Shown here piece after piece: positions 36,601 through 48,648 of a DNA stretch of 64,000 nucleotides. Location of the stretch: assembly GCA_002914845.1 (NCBI GenBank), contig JXTC01000223.1, positions 216,196 through 280,195 on the forward strand, written 5' to 3'. Below the pieces are notes generated by a model. It had not been told where the DNA came from, searched no databases, and saw only the letters and a list, made by a program, of their open reading frames with translations. The stretch is from Trema orientale. Taxonomy: Eukaryota; Streptophyta; Magnoliopsida; Rosales; Cannabaceae. Position 1 is the first letter of the stretch; every line of letters begins with the position of its first letter. The translations under genes and the position numbers were made by a program.

Positions 36601-37640
36601 AAAATAATATCTCCCATTGCACGAGCTTCAACTATTAAGCCATCTTCTAACCACAGTATGAACTCTTCACTAGTAAACTTCCTAGTTTCCTTGAACCCCT
36701 GTAAAGTATTACAAACATAGTCAGTGGCTCCTGAATCTACGATCCAAGAATCGATAGAATCAACCATATGACAAGCGTTAATGAACAATAAATTATCATT
36801 ATCTTATTTGTCCTTGCTGTTGTTCTCCTTCTTAAGGGCTAAGTAGATTTTGTAGTTTCTCTTCTAATGTTTATTCTCACTATAGTGAAAACATTGTCCC
36901 TTTGATTTGGTATCCTTCTTAGTTTTCTTTTTCTTTGAAGCCAGAGAAGTATGAGTCTTTTTCTTTCCTTTACCTTTGCCTTTCGACTTAGGTTTGGAAG
37001 AACTAGCTTGAGCTACATTAGTTTCAGCAGACCCTGACTTATTCTTCTTAAGAATATTCTCTGTAATTTGCAGATCTTTTATCAGGCCAGTAAGAGTATA
37101 GTATTTCTGACGAATCTCATGATCAATCTTAAATTGATTAAATGCGTCTGACAATATGTTCAAAACTATGTCAATTTAGGTGTCACAACCAATTTCAGCT
37201 CCAAAGATTTCCAGTTCATTAAGGTATGCGATGACTTTCATCATATGTTCCCGAACTAGAGTACCCTTCTTTTGATGAAGATTTAAGAATACACATGTAG
37301 CCTTATTTCTAGCTTAACGACCGGGACTAGCAAATATTTTATCAACACTCAGCATCATATTAGTAGTAATATACATCCCACGATATTGTTGTTGCAATAT
37401 ATTGCTCATTGAGTCAAGTATATAGTACTTAGCCATCTCATCACATTGCTTCCACTTATCATATAAGTTTCTTTCATCGTTGGTAGATTCTACAGTTGGT
37501 TGAGTAGGTCATGGAGTGGTGAGAACTTACTTATGTTTATCAGTAGTAAGTACGATGTCTAGGTTACATTTTTAGTCTATATAGTTTTCACTGTCTAACT
37601 TGTTTTGTGTCAGTAAAGTGGATAAAGGATTAAGTGCCAT
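33673..37640 (-). pseudogene. Copia 1 gag-pol remnant
   Basis: Gag starts with ATG at 37640 (MALNPLSTLLTQNKLD) and runs to a Lys-rich region and knuckle remnant (GQCFHYSENKH) near 36864. Protease has SWIVDSGATDYVCNT near 36735, active site kept. Integrase is broken; its end (WDCLAYVLKGKTTKLESRS, LFVSYPKGTRGYYFYS) is at 35666-35217. RT is fragmentary. RNase H (34382-33690) shows KPDICYAVRIISRYQSN, TDSDFQSNKDSRK, then a stop in place of Trp, and ends LADLFIKSL near 33750. Nearly full length but many stops; no intact ORF. Confidence 0.85.
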
Positions 37641-38765
37641 ATCTACTGAAAATAAATAAATATTCCATATATAAGCAAACATCATATAGCATATTTCGAA
37701 TAATTAACATAATGTATTAAACATACAATATGCAAGTGAAGTATTCTTAAGACTATCACTTATATTCATGGTAATTTGACCTATCACTGATTACAAGCCT
37801 CCTACGGGGGGTCATGTAATCAACAAGTCAAACTAAAACAATTTCAATTAGTAAATAGACAGATAACTTTTATCCCGTATTTCTAACTACCGTTCTCTAT
37901 GGTCCTCTAGTCGACTAATAAGAACTCCTACGGGAGGATATTAATATTTCGAGTTGAGTATTTAACTATTATTTCGGTAACTAAGTTTTCTATATAAGAC
38001 TGTCTCCTACAGGCGATCAGCCTCATATAGTCTACCTAGTATCTTATCCTAAGAAGCTCATTTCTAATATAAGCGGACGAAAACCCCCCTACGGGAGCTT
38101 AACAAGATTCTGAGGCGAGGCTCATCCTAATGCATAACGAACCAACAATGGAGATCATAGGTATCACATACCTTCTCCCATTAAATATTTTATAATTAGG
38201 GATTTATAGATTTTACCCAGTTATCTAACTAGCTTAGTAACCTAAAATCAATTATGTAAGCACGTTTATATTTGCATGAGAGTAGCTCTAATTTTCTATA
38301 TGATATATTACTCAAGATCATATAATAATACTTAATTATTAGGCGTGCATGCAACATAGTCCTAATAATATTAAAGTAGTAAGCAAATAATTAATTAATT
38401 ATTAATGACTTATTAATTTCCTGTAATTTAAAATTATTTAACATTTAAATAATTATAACTGATAAGATAATGTTAAATATTTAAATATGGAAGATAATAT
38501 TTAAAATTTAAATTAGAAAAGATTTTCATAAAATCTAATCAGTTTAAATAAAAGATTTAACTAATTAAATCTCCTTAAATATCTCAAATTTAAATTTCAG
38601 CTTTTGAAATCTTAATTTGAATTTAACTTCCTTAAATATCTCCCATTATCTTATCTATTAGATTTGAATTCAAAATTCAAATCAATTTTCAATCACATTA
38701 AATATCTACCAACCATAAATTCAAATTTAAAAATTTGAAAAGATATTATGATTTAAATTTAAATT
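37641..38765 (-). other. Long 5' leader of copia 1
   Basis: AT-rich, no ORF. Contains CTCCTACGGG-type repeats (37799, 37926, 38006, 38089) like 50935 and 51042 upstream of copia 2, so it is element leader. No 5' LTR or primer binding site was found; an Athila-type gag begins right after. Confidence 0.5.
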
Positions 38766-41420
38766 TCAAGGTAATTATTCAGATGGTGCAAGCTATGTAC
38801 CAATTGGGTGGTTTACCTAGTGATGATCCTAACCAGCACATCATGAATTTTCTGGAGATATGCGACACTTTCAAGTATAACAGAGTTAGCGAGGATGCCA
38901 TTCGCTTGAGGTTGTTCCCATTTACCTTGAGAAATAAGGCTAAGGGTTGGTTGAATGCCTTACCCTTGGGATTAATCACTACTTAGGATGACTTTGCTCA
39001 GAAATTTCTTACAAAATTTTTCCCTCCAGCTAAGACCACTAAGTTGAGAAATGACATCACTTTCTTTGTGCAATTTGACAATGAATCCTTATACGAGACT
39101 TGGGAGCTGCTATAAGAAGTTGATGTGGAAGCGTCCAGACCATAGGATACCCAAGTGGCTTCTTGTTCAAACATTCTATAATAGATTGATGGGTCATTTG
39201 AGGACCATTGTAGATACGACAACCAATGGTGTGTTGATGGGTAAATCAACAGATGATGCTTATGAGTTATTAGAGGAAATGGTAGCGAACAACTACCAAT
39301 GGCCTTCCGAGCATGTCAATCTATGGAGAGCTGTTAGTATCAATGAGTTAGAAGTTATTTCTTCATTGACAACTCAAGTTAGTGTATTGAAAAAAAATTT
39401 GGAGTCAATGACCAAGAAGCTTGATTCTATGGCAGTCTATGGAGTACATGCAATGCAAGGCTTAGTTGGAGCTTGTGAGCAATATGGTGACAACCATTTG
39501 AGTACTTATTACCCTTTGAATACAGAGTCAGCTCACTTTATAGGGAACTATAATCAGCAATAATGCAACAATCCATACTTCAACTCTTACAATCTGGCAT
39601 GAAGAAATCATCCAGATTTCTCTTGGAGTAACCAGAATCAACAAGGGAAAAATCTTATTACAAGATCAATGCAATATCACGGATTTTAGAATCAAGAGCA
39701 ACCATCACAAGAGAAGAAACCATCTATGGAGGAGATATGCAATATATCGCAAAGAATGAAGCCACTCTTTAAAATCAAAGGGCCACCATGAGATCTTTGG
39801 AGACATAACTTGGCCCATTGGCCAACACTATAATCAACCGTCCTCAAGGAGCATTACCTAGTAATATTGAAGTGAATCCAAGAAATGAGGGCAAGGAGCA
39901 TTGTAATACTATTACATTGAGAAGTGAGAAAGAGTTATTGAAAACTATTGAGAAGCCCACTTCACCATCTAAGCTAACTGTTGAAGAAGTTGTTGAGGAA
40001 AAGCAAGCTAAAGAGCATGATAGAGAGAAGCCAATTGAAGAAGTGAGTATTAGAAGTCCATCAACATCACTATCAAAGCCACATCCTTATAATCTACTAT
40101 TACCTTTTCGTCAATGCTTTCAAAAAAGGAAGATCAATAATTCTCCAAGTTCTTAGAAGTGTTTAAGCAGCTACACATTAACATTCCCTTTGCCGAGGCA
40201 CTTGAGCAAATACCTATCAAAGCCACATCCTTATAATCTATCAAAGCCACATCCTTATAATCTACTATTACCTTTTCGTCAATGCTTTCAAAAAAGGAAG
40301 ATCAACAATTCTCCAAGTTCCTGGAAGTGTTTAAGCAGTTACACATCAACATTCCCTTTGCCGAGGTACTTGAGCAAATACCTAATTATATAAAGTTCAT
40401 GAAGGAGATCCTTTCCAAGAAAAGAAGACTGGGGGAATTTGAGATCATCGGTCTCACGGAGGAGTGTAGCGCCATTTTACAAAACAAGCTTCCTCCTAAG
40501 CTCGAGGATCTGGGAAGTTTCAACATTCCGTGCACTATTGATGATCGCTTCTTTGGCAAGGCTTTATGTGATTTGGGAGCTAGTATTAATTTAATGCTAT
40601 TTTTTATTTTTTAAAAACTTGATTTGGGTGAAGCAAGACCAACTATGGTAATGCTCCAATTTGTGGATAGATCTATCAAAAATCCAAGGGGAATCATAAA
40701 AAATATGCTTGTGAAGGTAGACAAGTTATTCTTCCCAACTGATTTCATTGTTCTTGACATGGAGAAAGATGAAAATCTTCTAATTATCCTTGGAAGACCT
40801 TTTTAGCAATCGGGAGGACGGTCGTTGATGTTAATAAAGGAGAACTTACTATGAGGATAGAGGACCAAGTGATATGCTTCAATGTGTTCAAAGAGGTGGA
40901 TTCTCCTAGCGACATCAATGACTATTATAGAGTAGATTTAGTGAAGGAGAGCATTGAAAACAATTCATTGAAAGAAGCTCCATTGATCAGTCATGAGGCC
41001 CCTATCGTTCATCCCTTTGATGTAGATGCAAAGAAGGCTCAAGGGAACACAAATGTTGTGGAAGCTCCACAGTATTCTTCTAGCTCCAATCCCCCAATTG
41101 AAGTCATAGAGCCTTCATTCTCCTCCTTCAGCCACCATAAGTCATACAAGAAGGATACTAGAAAGTGGGGTACAAAGAAGAAGAGGTATGGTGACCATCA
41201 TTTTAAGCTAGGACCAAAAGGTGTACTTGGTATGTCTCGCTTAAAACTCTTTTTGGGCAAGCTTAAGTCAAGTTGGTTGGAACCATTTATAGAGGTTAAT
41301 GTATCTCCACGTGGTGTAATTAAGGCGGAAAATTAGAGCCTAACTAGAAGAGTCAAGGTGAATGTTCAAAGGCTCAAGGAGTACTTAGGAAGAGAGCTTG
41401 ATCAAGCTAAATGATCCATT
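38766..41420 (+). pseudogene. Athila-type gypsy gag-protease, RT and integrase deleted
   Basis: Gag: [50 protein letters not shown], then a stop replacing Trp before DDFAQKFLTKFFPPAKT. Protease at about 40480-40806: LEDLGSFNIPCTIDDRFF, LCDLGASINLM, DFIVLDMEKD, LIILGRPF. Directly after, 41160-41420 reads SRLKLFLGKLKSSWLEPF and VNVQRLKEYLG, the extreme C-terminus of Athila pol, so RT, RNase H and integrase are missing. A 168-bp-period duplication lies at 40070-40385. It begins next to copia 1, without a 5' LTR. Confidence 0.9.
40070..40385 (+). repeat. Tandem duplication in the Athila gag-protease linker
   Basis: The segment from TATCAAAGCCACATCC to GAGCAAATACCTA occurs twice with period 168; a partial third copy of the first 24 bases sits between. 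Copies differ at a few bases. The duplication changes frame between the copies. Confidence 0.9.
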
Positions 41421-43422
41421 GCCTTGACCGATCCTCAATGAGGAGTGGTAATGTTAAGCTAGGGATATTAAACAAGTGCTACTTAGGAGGCAACTCAAGC
41501 TTGTGAAGTTATTAAAGAGGGAAGCATGTTTTGAAGTTCTTATGTTATGATTTTGTTGAAGACAAAGTGATTAAAGTGTAGGTAGAGGGGCTTAATTACA
41601 GGAAAAATTGAAGAATTGTTGTCATTTTGGCACCCTAGAAGCTCATATTTGCACTGTGGCACCACCCTCGAGTGCCACAAATAGAGAGTTGATGCCGTAG
41701 TGTTACAAAATAGCGCCACAACGCCAAATTTTGCAAGTTGTGTAGGTGGTGGCGTTATAATGCCACTTTTGGTGCCGTGGCACCACTAAAAGCAAGGGAA
41801 AAAAATTCCCTGGTAGTAGCGTTGTAGCACCACTGTTAGTGCTGTAGCACCACTGTCTGAGAAAAAAAAAATTGCCCTTTTCTGCCACTACCGCCACCAC
41901 CACCGTTACCCGAGAGTGACCACCTTGGCAACCACACCACATGTTGGAAACTGACCGAGCGATCTCCGATCAGATATGTCTCTCCTCCCTTTTCTTTTTC
42001 ACTGATTAGTGCACTAGAGACAATGAACAAATTAAGTTTGGGGGGAGTTTCTAGCACTTACCTTCTGTCTTCTTTGTCTCTATCATTTTGATGAACTTTA
42101 GAACATCTCTTCTTTTCTTTATTTTTTTATTTATGTTTCTTTCGTTTTTAGTTTTTGTTTATTTTGTCTATTTGGATTGTTTATATATTGTTGTTTTGAG
42201 CTTCTGATGGAGGTTAACGGTCGATGATATGATTCAGAGTATGTGTGAAAAAACTCTTTGAAAACATTTAGTATCGTGACTATTTGTGTGTTAAATCTTT
42301 TATGGTTTTGCTTTGTAAACAACTCTTGAACACATTTTGTACGTAGTTGTGAGCATTTAGCTTTGAATTGCTTAGAGTAGTTTTATGCATATGGCTTAGG
42401 AAAATATTTAGTCTCATGTTATCTTAGAACTTGTTTAATTGTCAATCGAGACGAAACCCTAGGTAGCATGAAAATCGAAGAAATGATGTAGGCCATTTTG
42501 GACCGGTTGAGCCTTACAAGCTTACCGGTTGCATGTAATATCTGTAGTCACCCCCATTGAGCCATTTCCTCTGCCTTTTTATTTTGTAAGTCCCATAAAC
42601 TCTTCTTGTCGATAAATAATTTCCCAAACTATCTCCCTTCACACCATAGATGCATGAAAGTGAATTATAAACTTTTGGTAAAATGTGAGCAGTTTTTGAA
42701 GTACGAAGAGGGGAAATCTTTTTGAAGGAAGAAGTATGGCTACATTAAATTGGTAGTTGATTATTTTAAAAAAAATTGTGATTTTGTAGTTGTGAAATGG
42801 ATTTTTCCAGTTAAATAAAGGGGTTAGATAAAAAAAATATGAAAATGGGTCAAAAATTAAGTTTGGGAGAAATTTTTATGGTATGATTGAGAGAATTATT
42901 TTCATTGAGCAAAAAAGGGCATTCATAGTGTGAATAGCCTAAATGATTACCATTCCATCCACCTGTACTTAAGCCTTAAGTTACAAGCTAATTAAAGACT
43001 TAATAATCTTTGATTTAGTGTTATTCTACATTAGTAGAGATTGACATGAAAAACAGGCTTATGAAATGACTGCTTCACTTTGAGTGTGTATCCTTAAGTT
43101 ACAACTCTGAATGTGTATCCTAAGTTAGCATAAAGCTATCTGAGTGTGAAGGGTTAAATGCAAGCAACTATTACACACACACACACTAAGAGTTGAAAAC
43201 AGAGCCAAGCTACTAGCATAATTTAAATTCTAAACTCTTGTGATGCTTTAAGTTTCCCTTGAGTTATGTATCTTTTAGAGAAAGTTGAGATAAGATTGAC
43301 CTCATTCAAAAGCTCTGTTTGTGTTGCCTTAATTTTTCATTTGTGTTGTTTTAGTTAATTCTTGCCTGTCTTTCGTTACTTTAGCTCAAGGATGAGCTTT
43401 CGATTAAGTTTGGGGGAGTTTG
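41421..43422 (+). other. Athila 3' region with GCACC-rich block and polypurine tracts
   Basis: Starts with GGTAATGTTAAGCTAGGGAT and CTACTTAGGAGGCAACTCAA, typical after Athila pol. 41630-41860 has several GGTGCC/GGCACC-type motifs. AAGTTTGGGGGGAG at 42032 and AAGTTTGGGGGAG at 43408 are polypurine tracts; the second directly precedes an LTR start. No protein. Confidence 0.65.
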
Positions 43423-44932
43423 TTAAGTGTATTTGATAACTCTATGAAAATAAGGTTATTTATATTCTTTTTCTTATTAATTTTGTGTGTTTTTTTAGTT
43501 TAATTTAGGTTATTCTATAGTTAATTTGATTTATAATATTTAAATATAATTTTATTTTATTTTATTAGATTTAGTAATTTTATTTAATTTAGTTTAGATA
43601 ATTTAGTTTTATTTAATTAAATTCAGATTATATTTGATTTAGATTATGTTTTAAGTTTAATTTGAATTTGATTTAATTTTTATTTTGATTTAGATTAAAG
43701 AAAAAGAAAAGAAAAAATTCAGAAAATAGAGCTTCAGTCACAAAAGTGGGCTAGGAATTAAACGCCCGATCTTAGCCATCCATTTCAAGTCCTAAAGAGA
43801 TCAGGCGAGCGTGTGTGCTGCACGCGTGGTGGAGGCACGTCCGAAGCAGCTGACATGTGGGCTCCGCGCGCTGCTGCAGCTCCAGGCCATGCCGGATGCG
43901 GTGCTTCGCGGTTCCCGTACACTCGATTCTCCAACAACTCAAGAGGTGCCACTTCATCCCATTGACTTGACCTTTTCCTTCAGCCAATCATGCGCAATTT
44001 TAGTGCCGATTTCACAATTTGCGGCCACACCCGATCAATTCCCACAACCCAGAAAACAAGAAGAAACATAAGAAAAAGAGAGAAAGAGAAAAAGGAAATT
44101 GTAAGAGTTTTACACATCATCCAGTCAATCAGAAGCCATCTTTAGAAACGTGGGAACTTGCACAACACTCTCCAATTTCAGCTGTAAATAGCCAGAATGT
44201 GAGGAGAAAAAGAGACACCAATTTTGAAAGAGAAAACTCAACTTTTTCTGGAGAGAGGGTATGAGATGAGTACGAGGTTAGGCTAGTTTTTTAGAGAGGC
44301 TAGAGAGATGATCTTAATTGTGTAGTTTTTTCTGTTTTCCAACTTTGATTCCTGAGAGTGCTTCAACGATTACAAATTTGGTTTTTTAAATTCTTCAATA
44401 TTTTTAGCTTCAATATATTATTTTCTAATTTCTCATATAAATTCAGTCATATTTTTTTTGTGTGGTGATTTAAACTAGATTATAATTATATTTATTTTAC
44501 TAGTTGACCTTTTGCTACAGTATTGTCTCTGTGATATATTATCGATCTTAGATAACTAATAAGATAAATTATTTTTGGTGTTAATTGGAAGAATTTCTCA
44601 TATTGAATACTCTAGATTAATATTTATTCGTAAATGCTATATTTTCTGGTTATATGTTTAGGATGTGAAACATATAATTGAGTGATAAATAGGAATCGAA
44701 GTTGGTAACAGTTAAATGAATAATTAAGTGAATCTTGAAGCTTTGTTTTTCTCATTTTGGCATCTTCACTTATTATTTTTGTGATTAATTTAAATTATTG
44801 TTCAGATAATTTTTATTTTCAATTTTTTTTCTTTCTATTTTTCGTTAATTTTTATTGTTGATTTATTTCTCCATGAGATCGATACTTTAATCTATACTGC
44901 GATAGCTGCTAGTATATTTTAAACGTAGACAG
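43423..44932 (+). mobile_element. 3' LTR of the Athila-type element
   Basis: Starts TGTTAAGTGTATTTGATAAC right after the polypurine tract. The end is placed near GTAGACA at 44932, where text typical of a gypsy LTR end (GATCGATACT...CTGCGATAG) stops. Boundaries have not been confirmed with a second copy. Confidence 0.6.
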
Positions 44933-46435
44933 TATTTTACACTTAGTTTTGACCTCCTTTTGAGCTTAAGAATTGCTCGTTTTTGAGCTCTTTTTATTCG
45001 ATTTGTTGTTTTTGATGCACATTTCAGGTGAGAAGCCATTGAGCGGAGAATATTAAATCGAGTCAAATTGTTGTCAAACGCACATCGCAGCAAGCAGAGG
45101 CAAGCGAAAGATATCTCAACGAGAAGATTTAGGGCAAAGCCAATATCAGGATGCGGCGCCATGACACAACAGTTGCAATCGCAGTGCCAAAACCTCAGGA
45201 AGTTGGCACCGCATGGCCGAAATTAGTGCCGTAGCACTGGAGTTGGCACTGCAGTGCCAATAGCTGGTGCCGCACGAGTGGCACCGCAGTGCCATTCCAT
45301 AGTGCTGCAACACCGTGACTTGGAAAGAGTGGCACCGTAGTGCCACATTTCGGCACTGCATTGCCTAATTTAACCCATGCCTCACAACAAGTCTAGTGCT
45401 GCAGCGCCATAAAGTGGAAAATAGCTCACAAAATTCTTGAATTTTGGTTCGTAGCTTCTTATATTTAGCTTTCTCTTCTCTCATCTGGAAAGGGTCGAAA
45501 ACCCTAGCAGCCAAGGGTTTCTAGAGGAGTTCAAAGGGAGAAACAACACTAAGGAAGGGGATTCAAGTCCAAGAAATCAGATTGCAAGCTTCAAACGAGT
45601 TTTTCTTTCCTCTTGCTCTTGTGTTTCTCTTCTACTTTCTGCAAATGAATATGTATTATTCTTGTTATATTTGTCGTGTTTCATTTTGTATGAATATGAA
45701 CTAAACTTCATTTCTAAGGAGGCAATTGAACATTTAATATAATCCAATTATTTTGTTTTCCTCAATTGTTCTTGATATCCATTATTTAGTTGATTGTTCT
45801 ATCTTGAGCTTAATGTATCTATTTTCTTGGCCATTAAATAGAGTTGTGTTGTGAAACCTATATGAACTTAGGAAGGGGATTTTAGGTTTGGACATAGATA
45901 GAACAACATAAGATTTCTTAATGTGGGGTGAGTTTGCATAAGATAGGAGTATACCTATGTGACTTGTGCAACCTTTTTTAGAATAACTAAACTTAATGAA
46001 TCTAGTCAATTTATGTTAGGAGTAACATATTATCTTCTCTAGGTATTTTCACTTATGTCTTGGAAAGGAGTTCGTGAATATAATTGAAAACTCATCAACT
46101 CTAATTAGATAATTGAATCGTGAGGAAAATTAATAGTTGGAGGAGTTAGAGAGTAGATTGCATCTCTAGGTTCTTTATCATTTCTTTATGAATAATCTTT
46201 GGTTGCTTATTTTCGATTTCTATTCTTTCCTTTTATATTGTTATTTACATTTTGATTCTTGCTTAAAACAATCAATTATTATTGTTTGGACAAATTAGAA
46301 GCTAGTTTCGGTTAGTAGTTAGCAATTGTGAATCAAAAACTCTCCGTGGGAACGATACTCTCTTACTTTCTATATTACTTGTTGCGATACATATACTTGC
46401 GGTTTGTGTGTTAAAAATAACCCAACAACATCTTC
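44933..46435 (+). mobile_element. Second gypsy (Athila/Tat-like) LTR block
   Basis: Opens TATTTTACACTTAGTTTTGA, passes TTTCAGGTGAGAAGCC and a GGCACC-rich stretch (45145-45420), and ends CTCCGTGGGAACGATACTC then a tail to CCCAACA near 46430, typical of Athila/Tat LTR ends. Internal coding sequence is absent on both sides, so it is a solo LTR or a nested remnant. Confidence 0.55.
45145..45420. repeat. Cluster of near-palindromic GGCACC..GGTGCC motifs
   Basis: At least eight variants of TGGCACCGYAGTGCCA or its halves within 275 bp, e.g. GTGGCACCGCAGTGCCATT near 45268. The same motif family occurs at 41630-41860 and 60938-61075. Confidence 0.8.
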
Positions 46436-46845
46436 ATAATCCTTTTGTGATGGCATTTTGTTGCTGATCCATGATAACATCCTTGGGAATGTTATGTCAA
46501 GGTTATTAGTAAATGCACCAGTCAGATTGAGGATAGCCTCATAAGCCCAATATTGCAAAGCAATACTAAACCCATACACAATATGTTGAGCTTCATTGGC
46601 CTTCTCATTCCTTTTAATCTTATTAAGGTAATTTTCCCTCTGGTGGTTTATGTCTTTATTCAAACTAATGAAGTTCCTCTCATAAGATCGCCTTCTATAT
46701 GGATAATTGAAAAAATCCTCCTTCTTCTCCACAAAAGACAACATATCCATTTAAATCTTAGTACTTGACACCTGTGCCATCAAGAGCCCATCAACCAAGT
46801 AGCACAAACTCAACTTCCACACATCCTCATTCTCCTAACAATTTA
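46436..46845 (-). pseudogene. DUF1985-type fragment of a plant transposon-associated gene
   Basis: The minus strand reads NEDVWKLSLCYLVDGLLMAQ, a stop, DMLSFVEKKEDFFNYPY, YGFSIALQYWAYEAI and ITFPRMLSWI. This order (leucine-rich helix, FNxYPWG-like, YGFxxALQxWAFEAIP, PRxLxW) is that of DUF1985, found in Ulp1-protease-like proteins carried by plant MULE or CACTA transposons. One stop and truncation on both sides (gypsy LTR left, copia LTR right) leave about 135 codons. The Ulp1 protease domain is not present. Confidence 0.7.
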
Positions 46846-46849
46846 GAAA

Positions 46850-48648
46850 CGCTGCTTCTAAGTGCTAGTATATACCTAACACTTAGGAAAAGTTATACAT
46901 GCATGCAAACTATGGAAAATACATGATCACATCATGAACGCAGCAGAAAAACTAGCGGATTTAGAATTTAAAATTTTTACATGAAAATAATTTTCATAAC
47001 TATAAATCGTGCATATATAATATACAGGATTATGTATAACATAAATCAAATCTAGATGCATAAACCCTAGAGATGAGATTAGGGTTTACCTCTTGTAGCG
47101 TACTCCTCCTTGTTGATAATGATCAAATCTTCAACCCTAGATCTTCTTGTCTATGCTCTAGCTCTGAGTTGATGAGGCGAGTGGGCACCAAGTTGAATCC
47201 TTCGTTGGAGAATGGTCAAGAACACCTTCTTGATCATTTAGAATACTGGGACGTGAGATGAGACTGTGAGGTTGCAGGAAACTTTTTCTCCCCTCTCTTT
47301 CTTAGCCTTGACCAAATTTTCTCGCTACCTTTCCCCCTGTTTCACATGTAACACTCTTAGAGTTACTGTGCAGTTTTTTCTCTCATGTATCTTATATATA
47401 CGAGGCCCAAAACTGCTAATCCCAATCCAACTAGGATTGGGCTTGTTCTCTAATTTGGACTTTAGATGTATTTTATAAATATGTTCAATTCATGTAGTTT
47501 ATTTATAAAAATAGCAACTTCTGTATAGAATTATTATTTTATACAGTTTCATGAAACTAATTTTATAAATACTACCAACTAATTAATAAGCTTTGTTGAG
47601 CTAGACAAGAGACCTAATAGATCCAAATAATCTAAGCTCCAATAGTATGATAAATACATTATAACTCTTATTATGGTATTTATATAAATACTATTAGTGA
47701 AGGGGACACTACACTAAAGGCCTAATATTGCACTTTTAGATTAAATGTCATGCATTTTATAGAGATTTAATCAACAAGCCTTTATTAATAGATGCATCTA
47801 CCATATTCTATGCCATATATAAAATCTGATACAATGCCATAGTTGGATATGTGAAATTACCGTAATATCCCTCCAACACATATTTACTTTTAAGTTATCA
47901 TCTTTCTATCAAGGAATAATATTATCGATAATTTGGTTCTCAATGACTATTTAGACAAAATTATCAACCAATTCACAAAATGAATACTAAGATCTTAGAT
48001 TTAATTATTCCATGAATCTTGAAAGACCTTAAATTGACATTAATTTATAGTATCCTTAACTATTTGGTGTTCCCGTCAATTCATAAATCATAATTTCTAA
48101 TATGCCAGAGTTCACCTCTAATTTTATAGAGGCTAGTCTTTTAACAAATCAAAAGACTATAACCCATGAAAGCAATTCCAGTCAACCACCAAGGATTAAG
48201 ATCTACATGCTAAGAGCTAATTTGTGGAAATACTAAGAATTGAGTTACGGCACTCTAATTCTTTATATTACCTAGTCCAGTTCATTACACATAACTTATT
48301 TATGTTGTACTAATATTTCTATTAGAAGTCAGACATTTCAATGATTTAAGACACATCATTCCCGTTGAGATAGACAAACACTACAATCTTTAGTAAATAA
48401 AGTATTCCCTCTTTATTTACAGATTGTGAACTAGTTAATTTAGACTCAGATAAAGAAACAAGTCTCCCTATAATTAATACTTAATCATGTGTGTTTCTTT
48501 ATATACAAATAAAGTCATGAAATATTTTTCAGATGGATAAACTATTCAATTGAGACAGTTTAATCTAACAAATATTATAATTATATATAAGAGAAAGTTA
48601 TTTACACTAAAAAGGTAAAATTGGAAATCTACTGCAAATATCCCAATA
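46850..48648 (-). mobile_element. 3' LTR of minus-strand copia 2
   Basis: The minus strand starts TATTGGGATATTTGC (TG probably mutated) after the polypurine tract AAGTGGGAGAT. Much of it parallels the LTR at 32027-33672. The transcribed part includes AACCCTAATCTCATCTCTAG near 47070. The outer end abuts the DUF1985 fragment. Confidence 0.65.

Noticed and set aside
43772-44264. Overlapping ORFs on both strands in a GC-rich patch
   Set aside because: Inside the Athila-type LTR leader; no family match.
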